Below are positions 1-12,196 of a DNA stretch of 32,064 bases, in pieces (position 1 is the first letter of the stretch; the number at the start of each line of letters is the position of its first letter). The translations under genes were made by a program, and so were the position numbers. The notes under the pieces were generated by a model that did no database searches, was not told where the DNA came from, and saw only the letters and a list, made by a program, of their open reading frames with translations. This DNA comes from Planctomycetota bacterium (GTDB taxonomy: Bacteria; Planctomycetota; UBA8108; UBA1146): assembly GCA_028825265.1 (NCBI GenBank), contig JAPKAM010000020.1, positions 1 to 32,064 on the forward strand, in the 5' to 3' direction.

Positions 1-1844
1 GAGTGACCCCGTCGGTGGTCGCCTTCACCGATTCGGGAGATCGCCTGGTGGGCCAGACGGCCAAGCGTCAGGCGGTCACCAACCCCGAGAACACCGTGTT
101 CTCCGTGAAGAGATTCATGGGGCGTCGTCATGGTGAACTCGGCAAGAGTGAAATCATGATTCCTTATGAGCTCACCGGAGGTTCAGATGACCTGATCAAG
201 GTCAAACTGCAAGGTAAGGAATACACACCGCCGGAACTCTCGGCGTTGATCCTCCAGGAGTTGAAGAGTACTGCCGAGGACTACCTCGGAGTGGAAGTGA
301 CTGAGGCCGTGATCACGGTTCCGGCTTACTTCAATGATAGCCAGCGCCAGGCGACTAAAGATGCCGGGCGAATTGCCGGACTGGATGTGAAGCGGATCAT
401 CAATGAGCCGACTGCGGCGTCTCTCGGCTACGGTCTGGAGAAGAAGGGATCCGAGAAGATCGTGATCTACGACCTGGGAGGCGGAACCTTCGATGTTTCG
501 ATTCTCGAAGTCGACGATGGCATTTTCAAGGTGTTGGCGACCAATGGCGACACACAACTGGGTGGAGATGACTTTGACGAGGTCCTCATCAACTACATCG
601 CAGACGAGTTCCAGAAAGAGCAGGGGATTGACCTGCGCAAGGATCTGATGGCGCTTCAGCGCTTGAAAGAGACCGCAGAGAAGGCCAAGTGCGAACTCTC
701 GAGCCGAGCCGAGACCGAGGTCAATCTGCCGTTTATCACTGCAGACGCCAGCGGTCCGAAGCACCTACAGATGTCGATCACCCGGGCTACCTTCGAGGAG
801 AAGGCCAGGGGGCTCATCGAGCGCACACGCCGTCCATGTGAGCAGGCCCTCTCTGACGCGGGAATGAACCCGAGTCAGGTCGATACCGTGATCCTCGTGG
901 GTGGATCGACGCGGATTCCCGCCATCCAGGAGATCGTCCTGGCCATCTTCGGTAAGGAACCCAATCGCTCGGTCAACCCGGATGAGGTGGTGGCCATCGG
1001 AGCCGCCATCCAGGGAGGAATCCTCGCCGGGGACGAGCAGCTCAGCGATGTTCTTCTGCTCGATGTGAGTCCGCTCTCGCTGGGAATCGAGACCCTCGGG
1101 GGAGTGACCACCAAGTTGATTGAACGCAACACCACGATCCCGCACAACAAGAAGCAAGTCTTCTCCACTGCAGCCGACAACCAACCCGCTGTGGACATTC
1201 ACGTGCTCCAGGGTGAGAGAGAAATGGCATCGGATAACCGTACCCTCGGAAAGTTCCAGCTCGACGGGATTCCCGCCGCGCCACGAGGAGTGCCGCAGAT
1301 TGAAGTTTCGTTCGATATCGATGCCAATGGAATCCTCGAAGTTTCTGCCAAGGACATGGGGACCGGCAAGGAGCACAGCATCAAGATCCAGTCTTCTTCT
1401 GGGCTGAGTGAAGAAGAGATCGAATCGATGCGGCAGGATGCCGAGCGATTTGCCGATGAGGACAAGGTGACGCGTGAACTGGCCGAAATTCGCAATGAAG
1501 CGGATCAAGCCTGCTACGCGACCGAGACGAGTCTCAAGGATCACTCTGACAAGATGGAGAGTGACGAGGTGGAGAAGATCGAGCAGGCATTGGCGAACCT
1601 CAAGGAAGCCAAGGTGGACTCGAGTGCGACCACCGAATCGGTCCGAGCGGCCCTAGACGGACTCAATGAGGCATCCCACGACCTCGCACGTAGAATTTAC
1701 GAGCAGACCTCGACCGACAGTGGGGCTGCAGCGGATGGGGCTTCCTCTGATCCAGTTGGCGCGACCGCTGGCGGATCGGAAGGAGACGGAGGCGGTGCGG
1801 CGAAAGAGCCGATCGTCGACGCCGACTTCACCGTGAAGGATTAG
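1..1844 (+). CDS. dnaK: Molecular chaperone DnaK (Hsp70), 5'-truncated by the window edge
   Basis: This is the ATP-dependent cytoplasmic Hsp70 chaperone that works with DnaJ and GrpE. The reading frame is open from the first bases and begins at the TPSVVAF segment, which normally lies about 35-40 residues into DnaK, so the start and the first phosphate-binding loop lie outside the window. About 613 residues remain. They include the [11 protein letters not shown] phosphate-2 motif, the VGGSTRIP adenosine motif, and the substrate-binding domain with LQGERE and the [14 protein letters not shown] block. These are followed by the helical lid and a Gly/Ala/Ser-rich linker that ends in the classical DADFxVKD tail. 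The tail sequence separates DnaK from HscA-type paralogues. A strong terminator follows, so this is the end of its transcript. Identification is near certain; only the 5' end is missing. Confidence 0.97.
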   Translation, partial: VTPSVVAFTDSGDRLVGQTAKRQAVTNPENTVFSVKRFMGRRHGELGKSEIMIPYELTGGSDDLIKVKLQGKEYTPPELSALILQELKSTAEDYLGVEVTEAVITVPAYFNDSQRQATKDAGRIAGLDVKRIINEPTAASLGYGLEKKGSEKIVIYDLGGGTFDVSILEVDDGIFKVLATNGDTQLGGDDFDEVLINYIADEFQKEQGIDLRKDLMALQRLKETAEKAKCELSSRAETEVNLPFITADASGPKHLQMSITRATFEEKARGLIERTRRPCEQALSDAGMNPSQVDTVILVGGSTRIPAIQEIVLAIFGKEPNRSVNPDEVVAIGAAIQGGILAGDEQLSDVLLLDVSPLSLGIETLGGVTTKLIERNTTIPHNKKQVFSTAADNQPAVDIHVLQGEREMASDNRTLGKFQLDGIPAAPRGVPQIEVSFDIDANGILEVSAKDMGTGKEHSIKIQSSSGLSEEEIESMRQDAERFADEDKVTRELAEIRNEADQACYATETSLKDHSDKMESDEVEKIEQALANLKEAKVDSSATTESVRAALDGLNEASHDLARRIYEQTSTDSGAAADGASSDPVGATAGGSEGDGGGAAKEPIVDADFTVKD

Positions 1845-1877
1845 CGACTCTTCATAGTATCGGAACATGAATCGATG

Positions 1878-1914
1878 GCGGCACGGGCTCTTACGGGTCC
1901 GTGCCGCTTTTCTC
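1878..1914 (+). terminator. Rho-independent terminator after dnaK
   Basis: A perfect 9-bp stem (GCGGCACGG at 1878-1886 pairing with CCGTGCCGC at 1899-1907), extendable by one G-T pair, is followed directly by TTTTCTC. It lies 33 nt after the dnaK stop codon. The remaining 1915-2156 leader before prkA shows no convincing gene and no consensus promoter that I can support. Confidence 0.85.
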
Positions 1915-2156
1915 ATCTCTGAGAATTGGCCAGGCTAGAAGAGTTTTCCCCCCCGATGTTGCAGAATCGCCCTGATCCGAGCATCCTCCTCACAGCCCTT
2001 GGGGAGCCGGGCTTTCCTCCGGCGACTCGCTGACCGATGGCACCGGGTCATTTCCGGGTCGATTCCTGGCCAATCCCAGGCCGCTGGACTCACCGGACAG
2101 CAAGTCTTTCTAAAGAACCAGGGCCAAGAGGTCGAAATAGACTGGTGGAGGAACGC

Positions 2157-4193
<2,037 letters not shown>

Positions 4194-4210
4194 GCACGGG
4201 AGGGGCGGCT

Positions 4211-5311
4211 GTGCGCAAGATCGATCCTGATACCAATCGGTTCCGGAACATCGTTCGGGGAAAGATTCGTGAGAACCTGAAGCAATATGTCTCCCAAGGA
4301 GAACTTCTGGCTCGCCAGGGGAAAAAAGTAGTCAGCGTTCCGTTACCCCAGATCGATATTCCCAACTTCAGATTTGGTGAGTCCCAGCAGGGTGGCGTAG
4401 GAATGGGTGACGGCGAAGAGGGTGAGCCGATCGGCGGAGAGGGCGGCCCGCCCGGTGCCGAAGCCGGAGACCAGCCCGGGGAGCATGTCATCGAGGTCGA
4501 TGTTTCCCTCGAAGAACTCGCCGAAATTCTCGGTGAGGAACTGGAACTGCCACGGATCGAGCCTCGCGGTACCGAATCGGTGAAGGTCGAGAAGGATCGA
4601 TACACCGGTATCAATAGAAATGGCCCCGAATCCTTGCGCCACTTTCGTCGCACCTTCAAGGCTGCGTTGAGGCGTCAGATTGCCAGCGAATCCTACGATC
4701 CGAAGAATCCAAAAGTGATTCCGATTCGAGAGGATCGTAGATACCGATCCTGGAACACGAAGCAGGTTCCCCAGTCCAATGCGGTGATCATATACATGAT
4801 GGATGTGTCCGGCTCGATGGGGAATGAGCAGAAGGACATCGTCAGGATCGAATCCTTCTGGCTCGATACCTGGTTGCAAAGCCAGTACGAGAACATCGAG
4901 ACCCGATACATCATTCACGACGCACAGGCGAAACTGGTCGATGCCCATACCTTCTTTCATGTCCGAGAATCGGGTGGTACCAAGATCTCTAGCGCCTACA
5001 ACCTGGCTAAAGAACTGATACAGAAGGAGTTTTCCCCGGTCGAGTGGAACATCTACCCGTTCCATTTCTCCGATGGAGACAACTGGGGTGGAGATGATAC
5101 CGCCCAGTGCATTCGCTTGCTTCAAGAGGACCTGATTCCTGCCAGCAACGTGTTTTGTTACGGCCAGGTTAAGAGCGCATACGGCAGCGGGCAGTTCATC
5201 AAGGATCTTCGTGAGGGAGTGGGTAAGGACGAAAAGGTTCTGGTCTCAGAAATCAATTCACGCGATGAGATCCTGCCATCGATCAAGACCTTCCTCGGAA
5301 AGGGCTGTTGA
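4211..5311 (+). CDS. yeaH: YeaH/YhbH family protein (DUF444), VWA-like
   Basis: This is a DUF444 protein, the usual partner of the PrkA kinase. It starts with GTG at 4211, preceded by GGGAGGGG (4198-4205) with 5-nt spacing. The product has 366 residues, a little shorter than Bacillus YhbH and E. coli YeaH (about 390-430). After a basic N-terminus there is an acidic Gly/Glu/Pro-rich low-complexity linker (about residues 58-95). The C-terminal half carries a von Willebrand A-like fold with the MIDAS-type DVSGS motif at residues 198-202, preceded by hydrophobic VIIYMM. That motif implies divalent-metal-dependent protein binding. The stop TGA is separated from the spoVR ATG by one nucleotide, so the two are almost certainly translationally coupled. 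The molecular function of the family is not firmly established. Confidence 0.93.
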   Translation: MRKIDPDTNRFRNIVRGKIRENLKQYVSQGELLARQGKKVVSVPLPQIDIPNFRFGESQQGGVGMGDGEEGEPIGGEGGPPGAEAGDQPGEHVIEVDVSLEELAEILGEELELPRIEPRGTESVKVEKDRYTGINRNGPESLRHFRRTFKAALRRQIASESYDPKNPKVIPIREDRRYRSWNTKQVPQSNAVIIYMMDVSGSMGNEQKDIVRIESFWLDTWLQSQYENIETRYIIHDAQAKLVDAHTFFHVRESGGTKISSAYNLAKELIQKEFSPVEWNIYPFHFSDGDNWGGDDTAQCIRLLQEDLIPASNVFCYGQVKSAYGSGQFIKDLREGVGKDEKVLVSEINSRDEILPSIKTFLGKGC

Positions 5312-5312
5312 G

Positions 5313-6809
5313 ATGCTGAAGAACCGCGCCCTGACTCCTGAGATCGAGGAATGGCGTCAGATCATCCGTCAACATGCGGTCGATTGCGGGCTCGACTTCT
5401 TCGAGGTCCTGTACGAGCTGGTGGATTACGATGAGATGAACATGATCGCCTCGTACGGCGGATTCCCTGTTCGATACCCGCACTGGCGCTGGGGCATGCA
5501 GTTCGAGGAGTTGCAAAAACAGTACTCCTACGGCCTGGCAAAGATCTACGAACTAGTGATCAACAACGACCCTTGTTACGCCTATTTGATGCGTTGTAAT
5601 CCGCTGGTCGATCAAAAACTAGTCATGGCTCACGTGTATGGGCACAGTGACTTCTTCAAGAACAATTCCTGGTTTGCACATACCAATCGCAAGATGGTCG
5701 ACACCATTTCCAATCATGCAGTTCGAATTCGCAGACACATCGATACCCAAGGCCAGAATGCAGTCGAGGAGTTCATCGATGTTTGCCTGTCCCTTGAAAA
5801 TTTGATCGATCCGCATCAGCCGTACTTTACCGCCGGAGAATCGAAGAGCGAAGAAACTCTGGATCAAGCGCGTAATGAGGCGCAGGGGGTTCGATTCTCG
5901 ACCAAGCCTTACATGGAGGAGTTCGTCAATCCTGCTGAGGTCCTTGCTCGCGAGAAAGAAGAACTTCTGAACAAGATCGATGAATCCGAATTGTTCCCGG
6001 ATGAGCCAGAAAAAGATGTGCTGAACTTCCTGCTCCATCATGGCCAGTTGAGGAGGTGGCAACGCGATGTCCTGTCGATCATCAGGGATGAGGCATACTA
6101 TTTTGCTCCCCAGGGAATGACCAAGATCATGAATGAGGGCTGGGCCTCCTACTGGCATTCCAACATGATGACTCAGAGCATTATTGATTCGTCAGAACTG
6201 ATCGACTACGCAGATCATCATTCGGGAACTCTTGGCAGCAGTCCTGGGGTGTTGAACCCTTACAAGGTCGGTATCGAGTTGTTTCGTGATATCAAGGAAC
6301 GTTGGGACACAGGACGCCATGGCAAGGAATGGGAATCCTGTGAAGATGTTCACGGCAAGAAAGACTGGGATCGGGCTGAAGATCAGGGTTTGAAGAAGAT
6401 CTATGAGGTCCGTAGAACTCACAACGACATCACATTCATCGACGAGTTCCTCACTCCGGAATTTTGCGACCAACACAAGATGTTCACTTACAAGTACGAT
6501 CGCCAGACAGGAAAATACATCCTTGATGGTCGGGAGTTTTCTTCCATCAAGACTGCATTTCTGGATCAGTTATCAAACTGTGGCAGGCCGAGGATTCAGG
6601 TCCAGGATGGGAACTATGGCAATCGGGGAGAACTGTTGTTGAAGCACATCTGGTCCGGCACCCCGCTGAAACTTGATTACGCGACACGCACCTTGGAAAA
6701 TCTCTACAAACTTTGGGGTCGTCCGGTCTCGCTCGAGACCATCGTCGAGGGAAAGACCAAGATATTGAGCTATAACGGTAGTAACCACGCCGAGCAAGCC
6801 AGCGCCTGA
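5313..6809 (+). CDS. spoVR: SpoVR family protein (YcgB-like)
   Basis: SpoVR was named for a spore-cortex role in Bacillus, but it occurs widely in non-sporulating bacteria, usually with prkA and yeaH. The ATG at 5313 lies one base after the yeaH stop, with GGAAAGGG (5297-5304) as SD. The product has 498 residues, matching E. coli YcgB (about 510). Family blocks seen are HWRWGMQFEELQ...YGLAKIYELVIN near residues 60-90, a VYGHSDFFKNN block, INEGWASYWHS-like NEGWASYWH in the middle, and a C-terminal region ending in KLDYATRTLENL. The spacing of a His-x3-His-like block and a later Glu-Gly-Trp block looks metal-site-like, but this is my inference. It is the third gene of the prkA operon; 174 nt of non-coding sequence follow before icmF. 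Confidence 0.94.
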   Translation: MLKNRALTPEIEEWRQIIRQHAVDCGLDFFEVLYELVDYDEMNMIASYGGFPVRYPHWRWGMQFEELQKQYSYGLAKIYELVINNDPCYAYLMRCNPLVDQKLVMAHVYGHSDFFKNNSWFAHTNRKMVDTISNHAVRIRRHIDTQGQNAVEEFIDVCLSLENLIDPHQPYFTAGESKSEETLDQARNEAQGVRFSTKPYMEEFVNPAEVLAREKEELLNKIDESELFPDEPEKDVLNFLLHHGQLRRWQRDVLSIIRDEAYYFAPQGMTKIMNEGWASYWHSNMMTQSIIDSSELIDYADHHSGTLGSSPGVLNPYKVGIELFRDIKERWDTGRHGKEWESCEDVHGKKDWDRAEDQGLKKIYEVRRTHNDITFIDEFLTPEFCDQHKMFTYKYDRQTGKYILDGREFSSIKTAFLDQLSNCGRPRIQVQDGNYGNRGELLLKHIWSGTPLKLDYATRTLENLYKLWGRPVSLETIVEGKTKILSYNGSNHAEQASA

Positions 6810-6862
6810 GGGCCGTAGATGCCCTTGGATGCTCCTGACAACCGCCACATTCCCACATATAC

Positions 6863-6891
6863 GTGACTTCTGGTCGGCTCGACTTGATAAT
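6863..6891 (+). promoter_or_regulatory. Candidate sigma70-like promoter for icmF
   Basis: GTGACT (6863-6868, four of six bases of the -35 consensus) and GATAAT (6886-6891, five of six of the -10 consensus) are separated by exactly 17 bp, about 90 bp upstream of the icmF start. It is the only reasonable match I see in the 6810-6983 gap, which otherwise holds no gene. I see no cobalamin riboswitch there. Short consensus matches are common by chance. Confidence 0.35.
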
Positions 6892-6983
6892 TTGGGCCTT
6901 CTCTTCGATGATGCAGGGTGTCGGAGGGTGCCAGCGGGGATCTCCTCCCTCGTCGGTGATCCATCCCCTGGCCAGGAGTCCAG

Positions 6984-9900
6984 ATGCGTCCGGTCCGCTT
7001 CGTCACCGCAGCCAGTCTCTTCGATGGTCACGACGCCTCCATCAACATCATGCGCCGGGTCCTTCAAGATCAGGGCGCAGAGGTGATTCACCTAGGGCAT
7101 AACCGGAGTGCCGAGGAGATCGTCGATACTGCCATCCAAGAGGATGCCGATGCCATCGCCGTGTCTTCCTATCAGGGTGGTCATAACGAGTTCTTTCGTT
7201 TCATGAGAGATCTTCTGGTCGAGAAGAAATGCCCTTGGATCCGCATCTTCGGAGGCGGCGGAGGAGTCATCGTTTCCGCAGAAATCGATGCCTTGCACAA
7301 TTATGGAATCGATAAGATCTATTCGCCGGAAGATGGACGAGACATGGGCCTCGAAGGAATGATTCTGGACATGCTCGAACGAGTCGGATCCATCGATGGA
7401 ATGCTGGACCGTGGAACTGCACTTCCGCAACGAATCACTAGGGTTGAACTGGGAGAGGCGATCGAAACCGAGCCAGTGGTCGTTCCAGTAGTGGGGCTGA
7501 CGGGAACCGGTGGTGCTGGGAAATCATCCATGACGGATGAGATACTGAGAAGATTGCTGCAGGATTTCCCTGACCGAAAATTTGCTGCGATTACCGTCGA
7601 TCCGACCAAACGACGCACCGGTGGCGCACTACTGGGAGATCGGATCCGGATCAACAGCGCCGACGATCCTCGTGCATACGTTCGATCCCTTGCGACGCGA
7701 TCGAGTGGTGTTGAGGTTCCGGAGGCGATCCGAGGAGCCGTCGATCAGGTTCGCTCGGAAGGCTTTGACCTGGTTTTACTGGAGACTTCCGGTATTGGCC
7801 AGGGGGATAGTCGGATCACCGATATTGCGGATCTCTCGGTCTACGTGATGACTCCTGAATACGGTGCGGCATCTCAACTCGAAAAGATCGACATGATCGA
7901 TTTTGCCGACATCGTCGTCCTCAATAAATTTGATCGTCCCGGTGCCCGTGATGCGATCAGAGATGTTCGCAAACAATACCGCAGAAGCCGCGGTATCTTC
8001 GATCCGAACATCAGGGACGAAGATCTGCCGGTTTTCGGTACTACCGCTAGCCACTTCAATGATGAGGGAGTGGAAAAGTTCTACACTCATCTACTGTCTC
8101 GCCTGTCCACGACCGATTCCGATCGGTGGCAAATCTCCCATGATCGAGTCTCGGTCGATGGGGCCAGCAGGCCGTCGCCAATTCCTCAGGAACGAGTGGG
8201 TTACCTGCTTGAGATCACCAATGCCATCCGCGACTACCAGCGAAATGTCGAGAGCTCTGCTCAACTGGCCGACGATGCGGAGTCACTGTCTAGAAGCTCA
8301 GAGTTGATCGAAGCAGAGAACCCGGAGGCGAGCGCTCGATTGAGTGAGATGGCGATGACTCTGCAGGGTTCTATCGATCCTGCTGTTCGTCAGTTGCTCG
8401 AGGATTGGCCTGCACTGGCGGAGGCTTACCAGCAGCAAGAGCTGGTCTTCCAGGTGCGGGATCGGGAGATCCGGGAGCCACTTCAATTCGAAACTCTCTC
8501 GGGAAGTCACATCTCAAGGGTCTCGCTGCCGACCTTCAAGGGGCAGGGAGATATTACGCGTTGGTTGATGAAAGAACACCTGCCAGGGCACTTTCCCTTC
8601 ACCGCAGGTGTTTTTCCATTTCGACGACGAGACGAGCACCCCAAGAGGATGTTCGCAGGGGAGGGCCCTCCCGAGAAGACTAACCAGAGATTCCATTACC
8701 TTTGCGAGGGAGAAGATGTCCATCGGCTCTCCACCGCATTCGACTCGGTCACACTGTATGGCGAGGATCCAGATCTGCGCCCCGACATCTATGGAAAGGT
8801 CGGGGAGAGCGGTGTCAGCATCTGCAATCTCGAGGATATGAAGAAATTGTATGCAGGTTTCAACCTGTGTGCAGCGAGTACCTCGGTCTCGATGACCATC
8901 AATGGACCAGCGCCGATGATCCTGGCAATGTTCTTCAATGCGGCGTTTGACCAGCAGATCGATCTACATCGTCAGAAAAACGCATCGGATCCATCGCCAG
9001 ATCAATTGGAGAAGATCAGAGCACATGTTCTCCGCAGTGTCAGGGGAACGGTTCAGGCGGACATCCTCAAGGAGGATCAAGCTCAGAACACTTGCATCTT
9101 CAGTACCGATTTTGCTTTGCGAATGATGGGTGACATCCAGCAGTTCTTCATCGAGGAGGAGGTCCGTAACTACTACTCGGTATCGATCAGTGGTTATCAC
9201 ATCGCCGAAGCCGGGGCCAATCCCATCACTCAACTGGCATTCACTCTTGCGAATGGTTTTACCTACGTCGAGAACTACCTCTCGCGTGGAATGTCGGTCG
9301 ATGACTTCGCCCGTAATCTGTCCTTCTTCTTCTCCAACGGCCTCGATGCGGAGTACTCGGTGCTGGGGAGGGTTGCCCGGAGGATCTGGGCCATCGCCAT
9401 GCGTGATGTTTATGGCGCAAATGAGCGAAGTCAGAAACTGAAGTACCACATTCAGACTTCAGGTCGATCTCTTCATGCGATGGAAATTGACTTCAATGAT
9501 ATTCGCACAACACTTCAGGCATTGATGGCCTATTACGACCAGTGTAATTCACTTCACACCAATGCATTCGATGAGGCGATCACCACCCCGACACAGGATT
9601 CGGTTCGCCGGGCGATGGCTATCCAGTTGATCGTTGCCGAGGAACTGGGACTGGCCCGAAACGATAATCCGATTCAGGGTGCCTTCATCACCGATGAACT
9701 GACGGAACTGGTCGAAGATGCGGTGCTCGAGGAATTCCGTCGCTTGCATGAACGTGGTGGTGTGTTGGGAGCGATGGAAAGACAATACCAGCGATCCAAG
9801 ATCCAGGAGGAATCACTACTCTACGAGCACCGCAAGCACACCGGCGAACTTCCCATCATAGGGATTAACACCTTCTTGCGTCCTGGTGGCAGCCAGCAGC

Positions 9901-10142
9901 CGAGTCAGATCGAGTTGCGTCGTGCGACTTCCGATGAGAAGCAGCAGAGGATGGCCGATCTGGGGCAGTTTCATGATGACCACCGAAGTGAAGTCGAGCC
10001 TGCGCTCCAGCGATTGCGGCAAGTGGCACTTTCGGACGGGAACATCTTCCGAGAATTGATCGAAACGGTAAGAGTCGCAAGCCTGGGACAGATCACACAC
10101 GCCCTCTACGAGGTGGGGGGAAGATACCGCCGCAACATGTGA
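6984..10142 (+). CDS. icmF: Fused isobutyryl-CoA mutase IcmF (B12-dependent acyl-CoA mutase with internal G-protein chaperone)
   Basis: IcmF interconverts isobutyryl-CoA and n-butyryl-CoA with adenosylcobalamin; its internal GTPase loads and protects the cofactor. The ATG at 6984 has AGGAG 5 nt upstream. The 1052 residues show the fused order: an N-terminal B12-binding domain (about 1-135, with DGHD at 14-17 and His16 as expected cobalt ligand), a MeaI-type G domain (Walker A GTGGAGKSS at 174-182, later NKFD), a linker, and a C-terminal TIM-barrel mutase domain (about 500-1052, GYH with His739). Two residues decide specificity. Phe557 in MFAGEG stands where methylmalonyl-CoA mutase has Tyr, and Gln701 in DQAQNT stands where it has Arg. 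That Phe/Gln pair is the isobutyryl-CoA signature. Its TGA abuts the stop of the convergent gene. Confidence 0.95.
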   Translation: MRPVRFVTAASLFDGHDASINIMRRVLQDQGAEVIHLGHNRSAEEIVDTAIQEDADAIAVSSYQGGHNEFFRFMRDLLVEKKCPWIRIFGGGGGVIVSAEIDALHNYGIDKIYSPEDGRDMGLEGMILDMLERVGSIDGMLDRGTALPQRITRVELGEAIETEPVVVPVVGLTGTGGAGKSSMTDEILRRLLQDFPDRKFAAITVDPTKRRTGGALLGDRIRINSADDPRAYVRSLATRSSGVEVPEAIRGAVDQVRSEGFDLVLLETSGIGQGDSRITDIADLSVYVMTPEYGAASQLEKIDMIDFADIVVLNKFDRPGARDAIRDVRKQYRRSRGIFDPNIRDEDLPVFGTTASHFNDEGVEKFYTHLLSRLSTTDSDRWQISHDRVSVDGASRPSPIPQERVGYLLEITNAIRDYQRNVESSAQLADDAESLSRSSELIEAENPEASARLSEMAMTLQGSIDPAVRQLLEDWPALAEAYQQQELVFQVRDREIREPLQFETLSGSHISRVSLPTFKGQGDITRWLMKEHLPGHFPFTAGVFPFRRRDEHPKRMFAGEGPPEKTNQRFHYLCEGEDVHRLSTAFDSVTLYGEDPDLRPDIYGKVGESGVSICNLEDMKKLYAGFNLCAASTSVSMTINGPAPMILAMFFNAAFDQQIDLHRQKNASDPSPDQLEKIRAHVLRSVRGTVQADILKEDQAQNTCIFSTDFALRMMGDIQQFFIEEEVRNYYSVSISGYHIAEAGANPITQLAFTLANGFTYVENYLSRGMSVDDFARNLSFFFSNGLDAEYSVLGRVARRIWAIAMRDVYGANERSQKLKYHIQTSGRSLHAMEIDFNDIRTTLQALMAYYDQCNSLHTNAFDEAITTPTQDSVRRAMAIQLIVAEELGLARNDNPIQGAFITDELTELVEDAVLEEFRRLHERGGVLGAMERQYQRSKIQEESLLYEHRKHTGELPIIGINTFLRPGGSQQPSQIELRRATSDEKQQRMADLGQFHDDHRSEVEPALQRLRQVALSDGNIFRELIETVRVASLGQITHALYEVGGRYRRNM

Positions 10143-10508
10143 TCAGTTGGGCTTTATTTTCACTGTGCAGCCGAGAATCACCACTGCAAGGAGCGATAGC
10201 CAGCCGTGGCCTTCGACCCAAACCAGTGAATTTTCAGATGAGGTCCAGCCGAGCATGGGGATCAGCACCAGTCCCATGGCGATGGCCATCAGCCACCAGG
10301 CGAGTTGCCCGCCAATGGTCGTTTCCGGTCGTGGCCACCAGCAACGGATCACCAGTAGTGCTGCCAGCGGAGTGGCGACCAGTAGATGGAACTGGAGCCA
10401 GTTCCCTCTTAACTCCTCACCCGAGGCGAGTGCAGCACTGATAGAGACGGTGCACAGGAGCACCAGAAGTAATGTCCAACTCGCGATCGATGAATATCTT
10501 TGGATCAC
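10143..10508 (-). CDS. Small four-helix membrane protein, possibly haem b-binding
   Basis: I do not recognise a named family. The start is decided by a very strong SD, AGGAGGAG (complement of 10514-10521), 5 nt before a GTG at 10508. That GTG overlaps the stop of the upstream cytochrome gene as GTGA, so translation is coupled. A longer ATG start at 10535 is possible but has a poor SD. The 121-residue product has four predicted membrane helices (about 10-29, 38-57, 67-88 and 99-116). His41 lies in helix 2 and His101 at the start of helix 4. Two membrane histidines beside a multihaem cytochrome suggest a b-type haem or quinone site, like small cytochrome b subunits; that is inference. It is the last gene of a three-gene minus-strand operon. 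Confidence 0.75.
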   Translation of the reverse strand: MIQRYSSIASWTLLLVLLCTVSISAALASGEELRGNWLQFHLLVATPLAALLVIRCWWPRPETTIGGQLAWWLMAIAMGLVLIPMLGWTSSENSLVWVEGHGWLSLLAVVILGCTVKIKPN

Positions 10509-12196
10509 CGGGACTCCTCCTGGATCCTTTTCCATAGCCCTATTAATCCGCCCGAGATCGCCAGGAATGCACAGGCGCTGAAGTAGATCTTGGCCACTTC
10601 CCTGCCGACGAAGAGCCATGACCAGCGACTCCATCGATGGGTTTCAGTGACTGCCAAGCGTGCGACAGGTGGACCTTCAAATATGGATCCGATGGGAAGC
10701 AGCGGGATTGCTCGGAGCTCGTTGGTGGACCACCCACTCTCTTGCGAATGACAATCGGTACATCCACCGGCACCGACTGCGGATCTGGCTGGCCGCACTG
10801 GGTGTGAGAGGGGCCAGGTCACCGCTTCTGCCAGCGGGGTCGTGAAGGACTCTAGTTGACCATCCTCCGTGCTCTTCCAAGCCAGCCCACCCGTGATGAG
10901 CACGGCTCTTTGCCCTGGTTGAAGGGAATCTTGCAGCTGGTCGAGAGCTCCTGCGAGAAGCGTGGAGGAGTCCTCAGTATCGAGTTTCTCTGTCAGTTCC
11001 TCGACCAGGTTCGAGCGAATTCGAAGCGCTTTACGCAGCGGGCGTCGCAGATCCGAAGGGGGGAGAGGGGAGAAGTGTCCGGTCGCATCGAGGATGCCCC
11101 AGCCGTCGGGCCAGGTGAGACGATACGGAGCGATTCGCTGCTGATCATCGGGTTGAAGGCTCGTCGCAACGATTCTCGGAGCGATTCCGGGTTGCCGTTT
11201 CTGGCTCGATTCGCCCAGTCGGTGCGCCCTCGATGTCCACTGGGCGATTCCCGCATCGGTGGGAGCCGGACCGGAGTGACAAGCGGTACAGGTGATCTCG
11301 TCGAGGTGGAACGGGGGAAGGCCGCGATGCTCGGGCAGCGGGGCTCCATGGGCGCCACCCTGCGAATCGAGGTGGCAGCCGCGACAACTGAGCGAGGTCA
11401 CATCCAGTCCGGAGGGGTGTTGCTCACCTTCGTAACCTCGAACCATCTGGTGATCGATTCCAGACCGATGGCAATCGACACAAGAGAGTCCGGCGGCGAG
11501 GTGTACATCGTCCTGGTGAAGCCAGCCACGACCATTCTGGGCATCCAGATTCCGGACCGTATGGCAGCGAAGGCACGTCTGATTTCCTGCATCACCGAGC
11601 AGGTTCAATTCCACCTGCGCGCTGGAATCGAAGCGACTTGGATCCAGTTGTCCGGATCCGTCGAGCAGGCCGGCCGCGAAAAAAGGTGCCAAGGATGGAT
11701 TTCCTGAATCGACCTGTTCGATGCGTTTGGAGAAGTCGTAGCCACTCGCCAGGTGGCAGACGAAGCAATCGGATTGGTCCCCCGCTCCGGTTTCATGGCG
11801 ACCAAAAGTCTGACTCCAGTTCTCAGCATCGAGGCCAAGAGATTCTGGCGATCGAACTCCAGGCCAGTCGCGTCGGTGAAGTGGCATGTGGGTGGCACTG
11901 CGTGGATCGACTAGAATCCATGGTTCGCCGCGACGACCATCGGGTCCTCTTCCGGCATGAAGTCCACCACTAGCAGCCTCGACATCATGACATGGTGCAC
12001 AACTCTTGCCGAGATGCGGAACCGTACTGATCTCCGACCGAGGATCGATGACCCGACCGATGGAATCTCTCAAGGGGATCCGGTGCAGGTAAGGATCATC
12101 GGAATCAGTGCGCTTCCAGACCGAGTCCTGGGCGGTGCCGAGCGATCCGATCAGCAGGGTGGTCATCAAGATCAGTATCGATCGAAGATTATTCAT
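10505..12196 (-). CDS. Membrane-anchored heptahaem c-type cytochrome
   Basis: The 563-residue protein has an N-terminal signal peptide (about 1-22, cleavage near TAQ) and seven CxxCH haem c sites, at Cys66, Cys144, Cys208, Cys239, Cys271, Cys303 and Cys479. Hydrophobic residues of about 535-555 form a C-terminal membrane anchor, with a short basic cytoplasmic tail. Six haems cluster in residues 66-307. The seventh stands after a 170-residue haem-free segment, so the protein is likely two domains. Many extra histidines are available for bis-His ligation. It should carry electrons in the periplasm. The ATG at 12196 overlaps the stop of the upstream gene by 8 nt, and its own stop overlaps the next start by 2 nt in GTGA, so all three genes are tightly coupled. 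I cannot assign it to a known reductase family. Confidence 0.9.
   Translation of the reverse strand: MNNLRSILILMTTLLIGSLGTAQDSVWKRTDSDDPYLHRIPLRDSIGRVIDPRSEISTVPHLGKSCAPCHDVEAASGGLHAGRGPDGRRGEPWILVDPRSATHMPLHRRDWPGVRSPESLGLDAENWSQTFGRHETGAGDQSDCFVCHLASGYDFSKRIEQVDSGNPSLAPFFAAGLLDGSGQLDPSRFDSSAQVELNLLGDAGNQTCLRCHTVRNLDAQNGRGWLHQDDVHLAAGLSCVDCHRSGIDHQMVRGYEGEQHPSGLDVTSLSCRGCHLDSQGGAHGAPLPEHRGLPPFHLDEITCTACHSGPAPTDAGIAQWTSRAHRLGESSQKRQPGIAPRIVATSLQPDDQQRIAPYRLTWPDGWGILDATGHFSPLPPSDLRRPLRKALRIRSNLVEELTEKLDTEDSSTLLAGALDQLQDSLQPGQRAVLITGGLAWKSTEDGQLESFTTPLAEAVTWPLSHPVRPARSAVGAGGCTDCHSQESGWSTNELRAIPLLPIGSIFEGPPVARLAVTETHRWSRWSWLFVGREVAKIYFSACAFLAISGGLIGLWKRIQEESR

Noticed and set aside
6810-6983. 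Cobalamin riboswitch upstream of the B12-dependent icmF
   Set aside because: The 174-nt gap is too short for a full riboswitch and lacks a recognisable B12 box; only a weak promoter match is visible.
6984-10142. Methylmalonyl-CoA mutase
   Set aside because: The fused layout and the Phe557/Gln701 residues, in place of Tyr/Arg, indicate isobutyryl-CoA mutase specificity.
10505-12196. Plus-strand reading frames of up to 283 codons opposite the cytochrome gene (for example 10856-11707)
   Set aside because: They are antisense to a strand with seven CxxCH motifs and a signal peptide, and their translations show no domain or SD.
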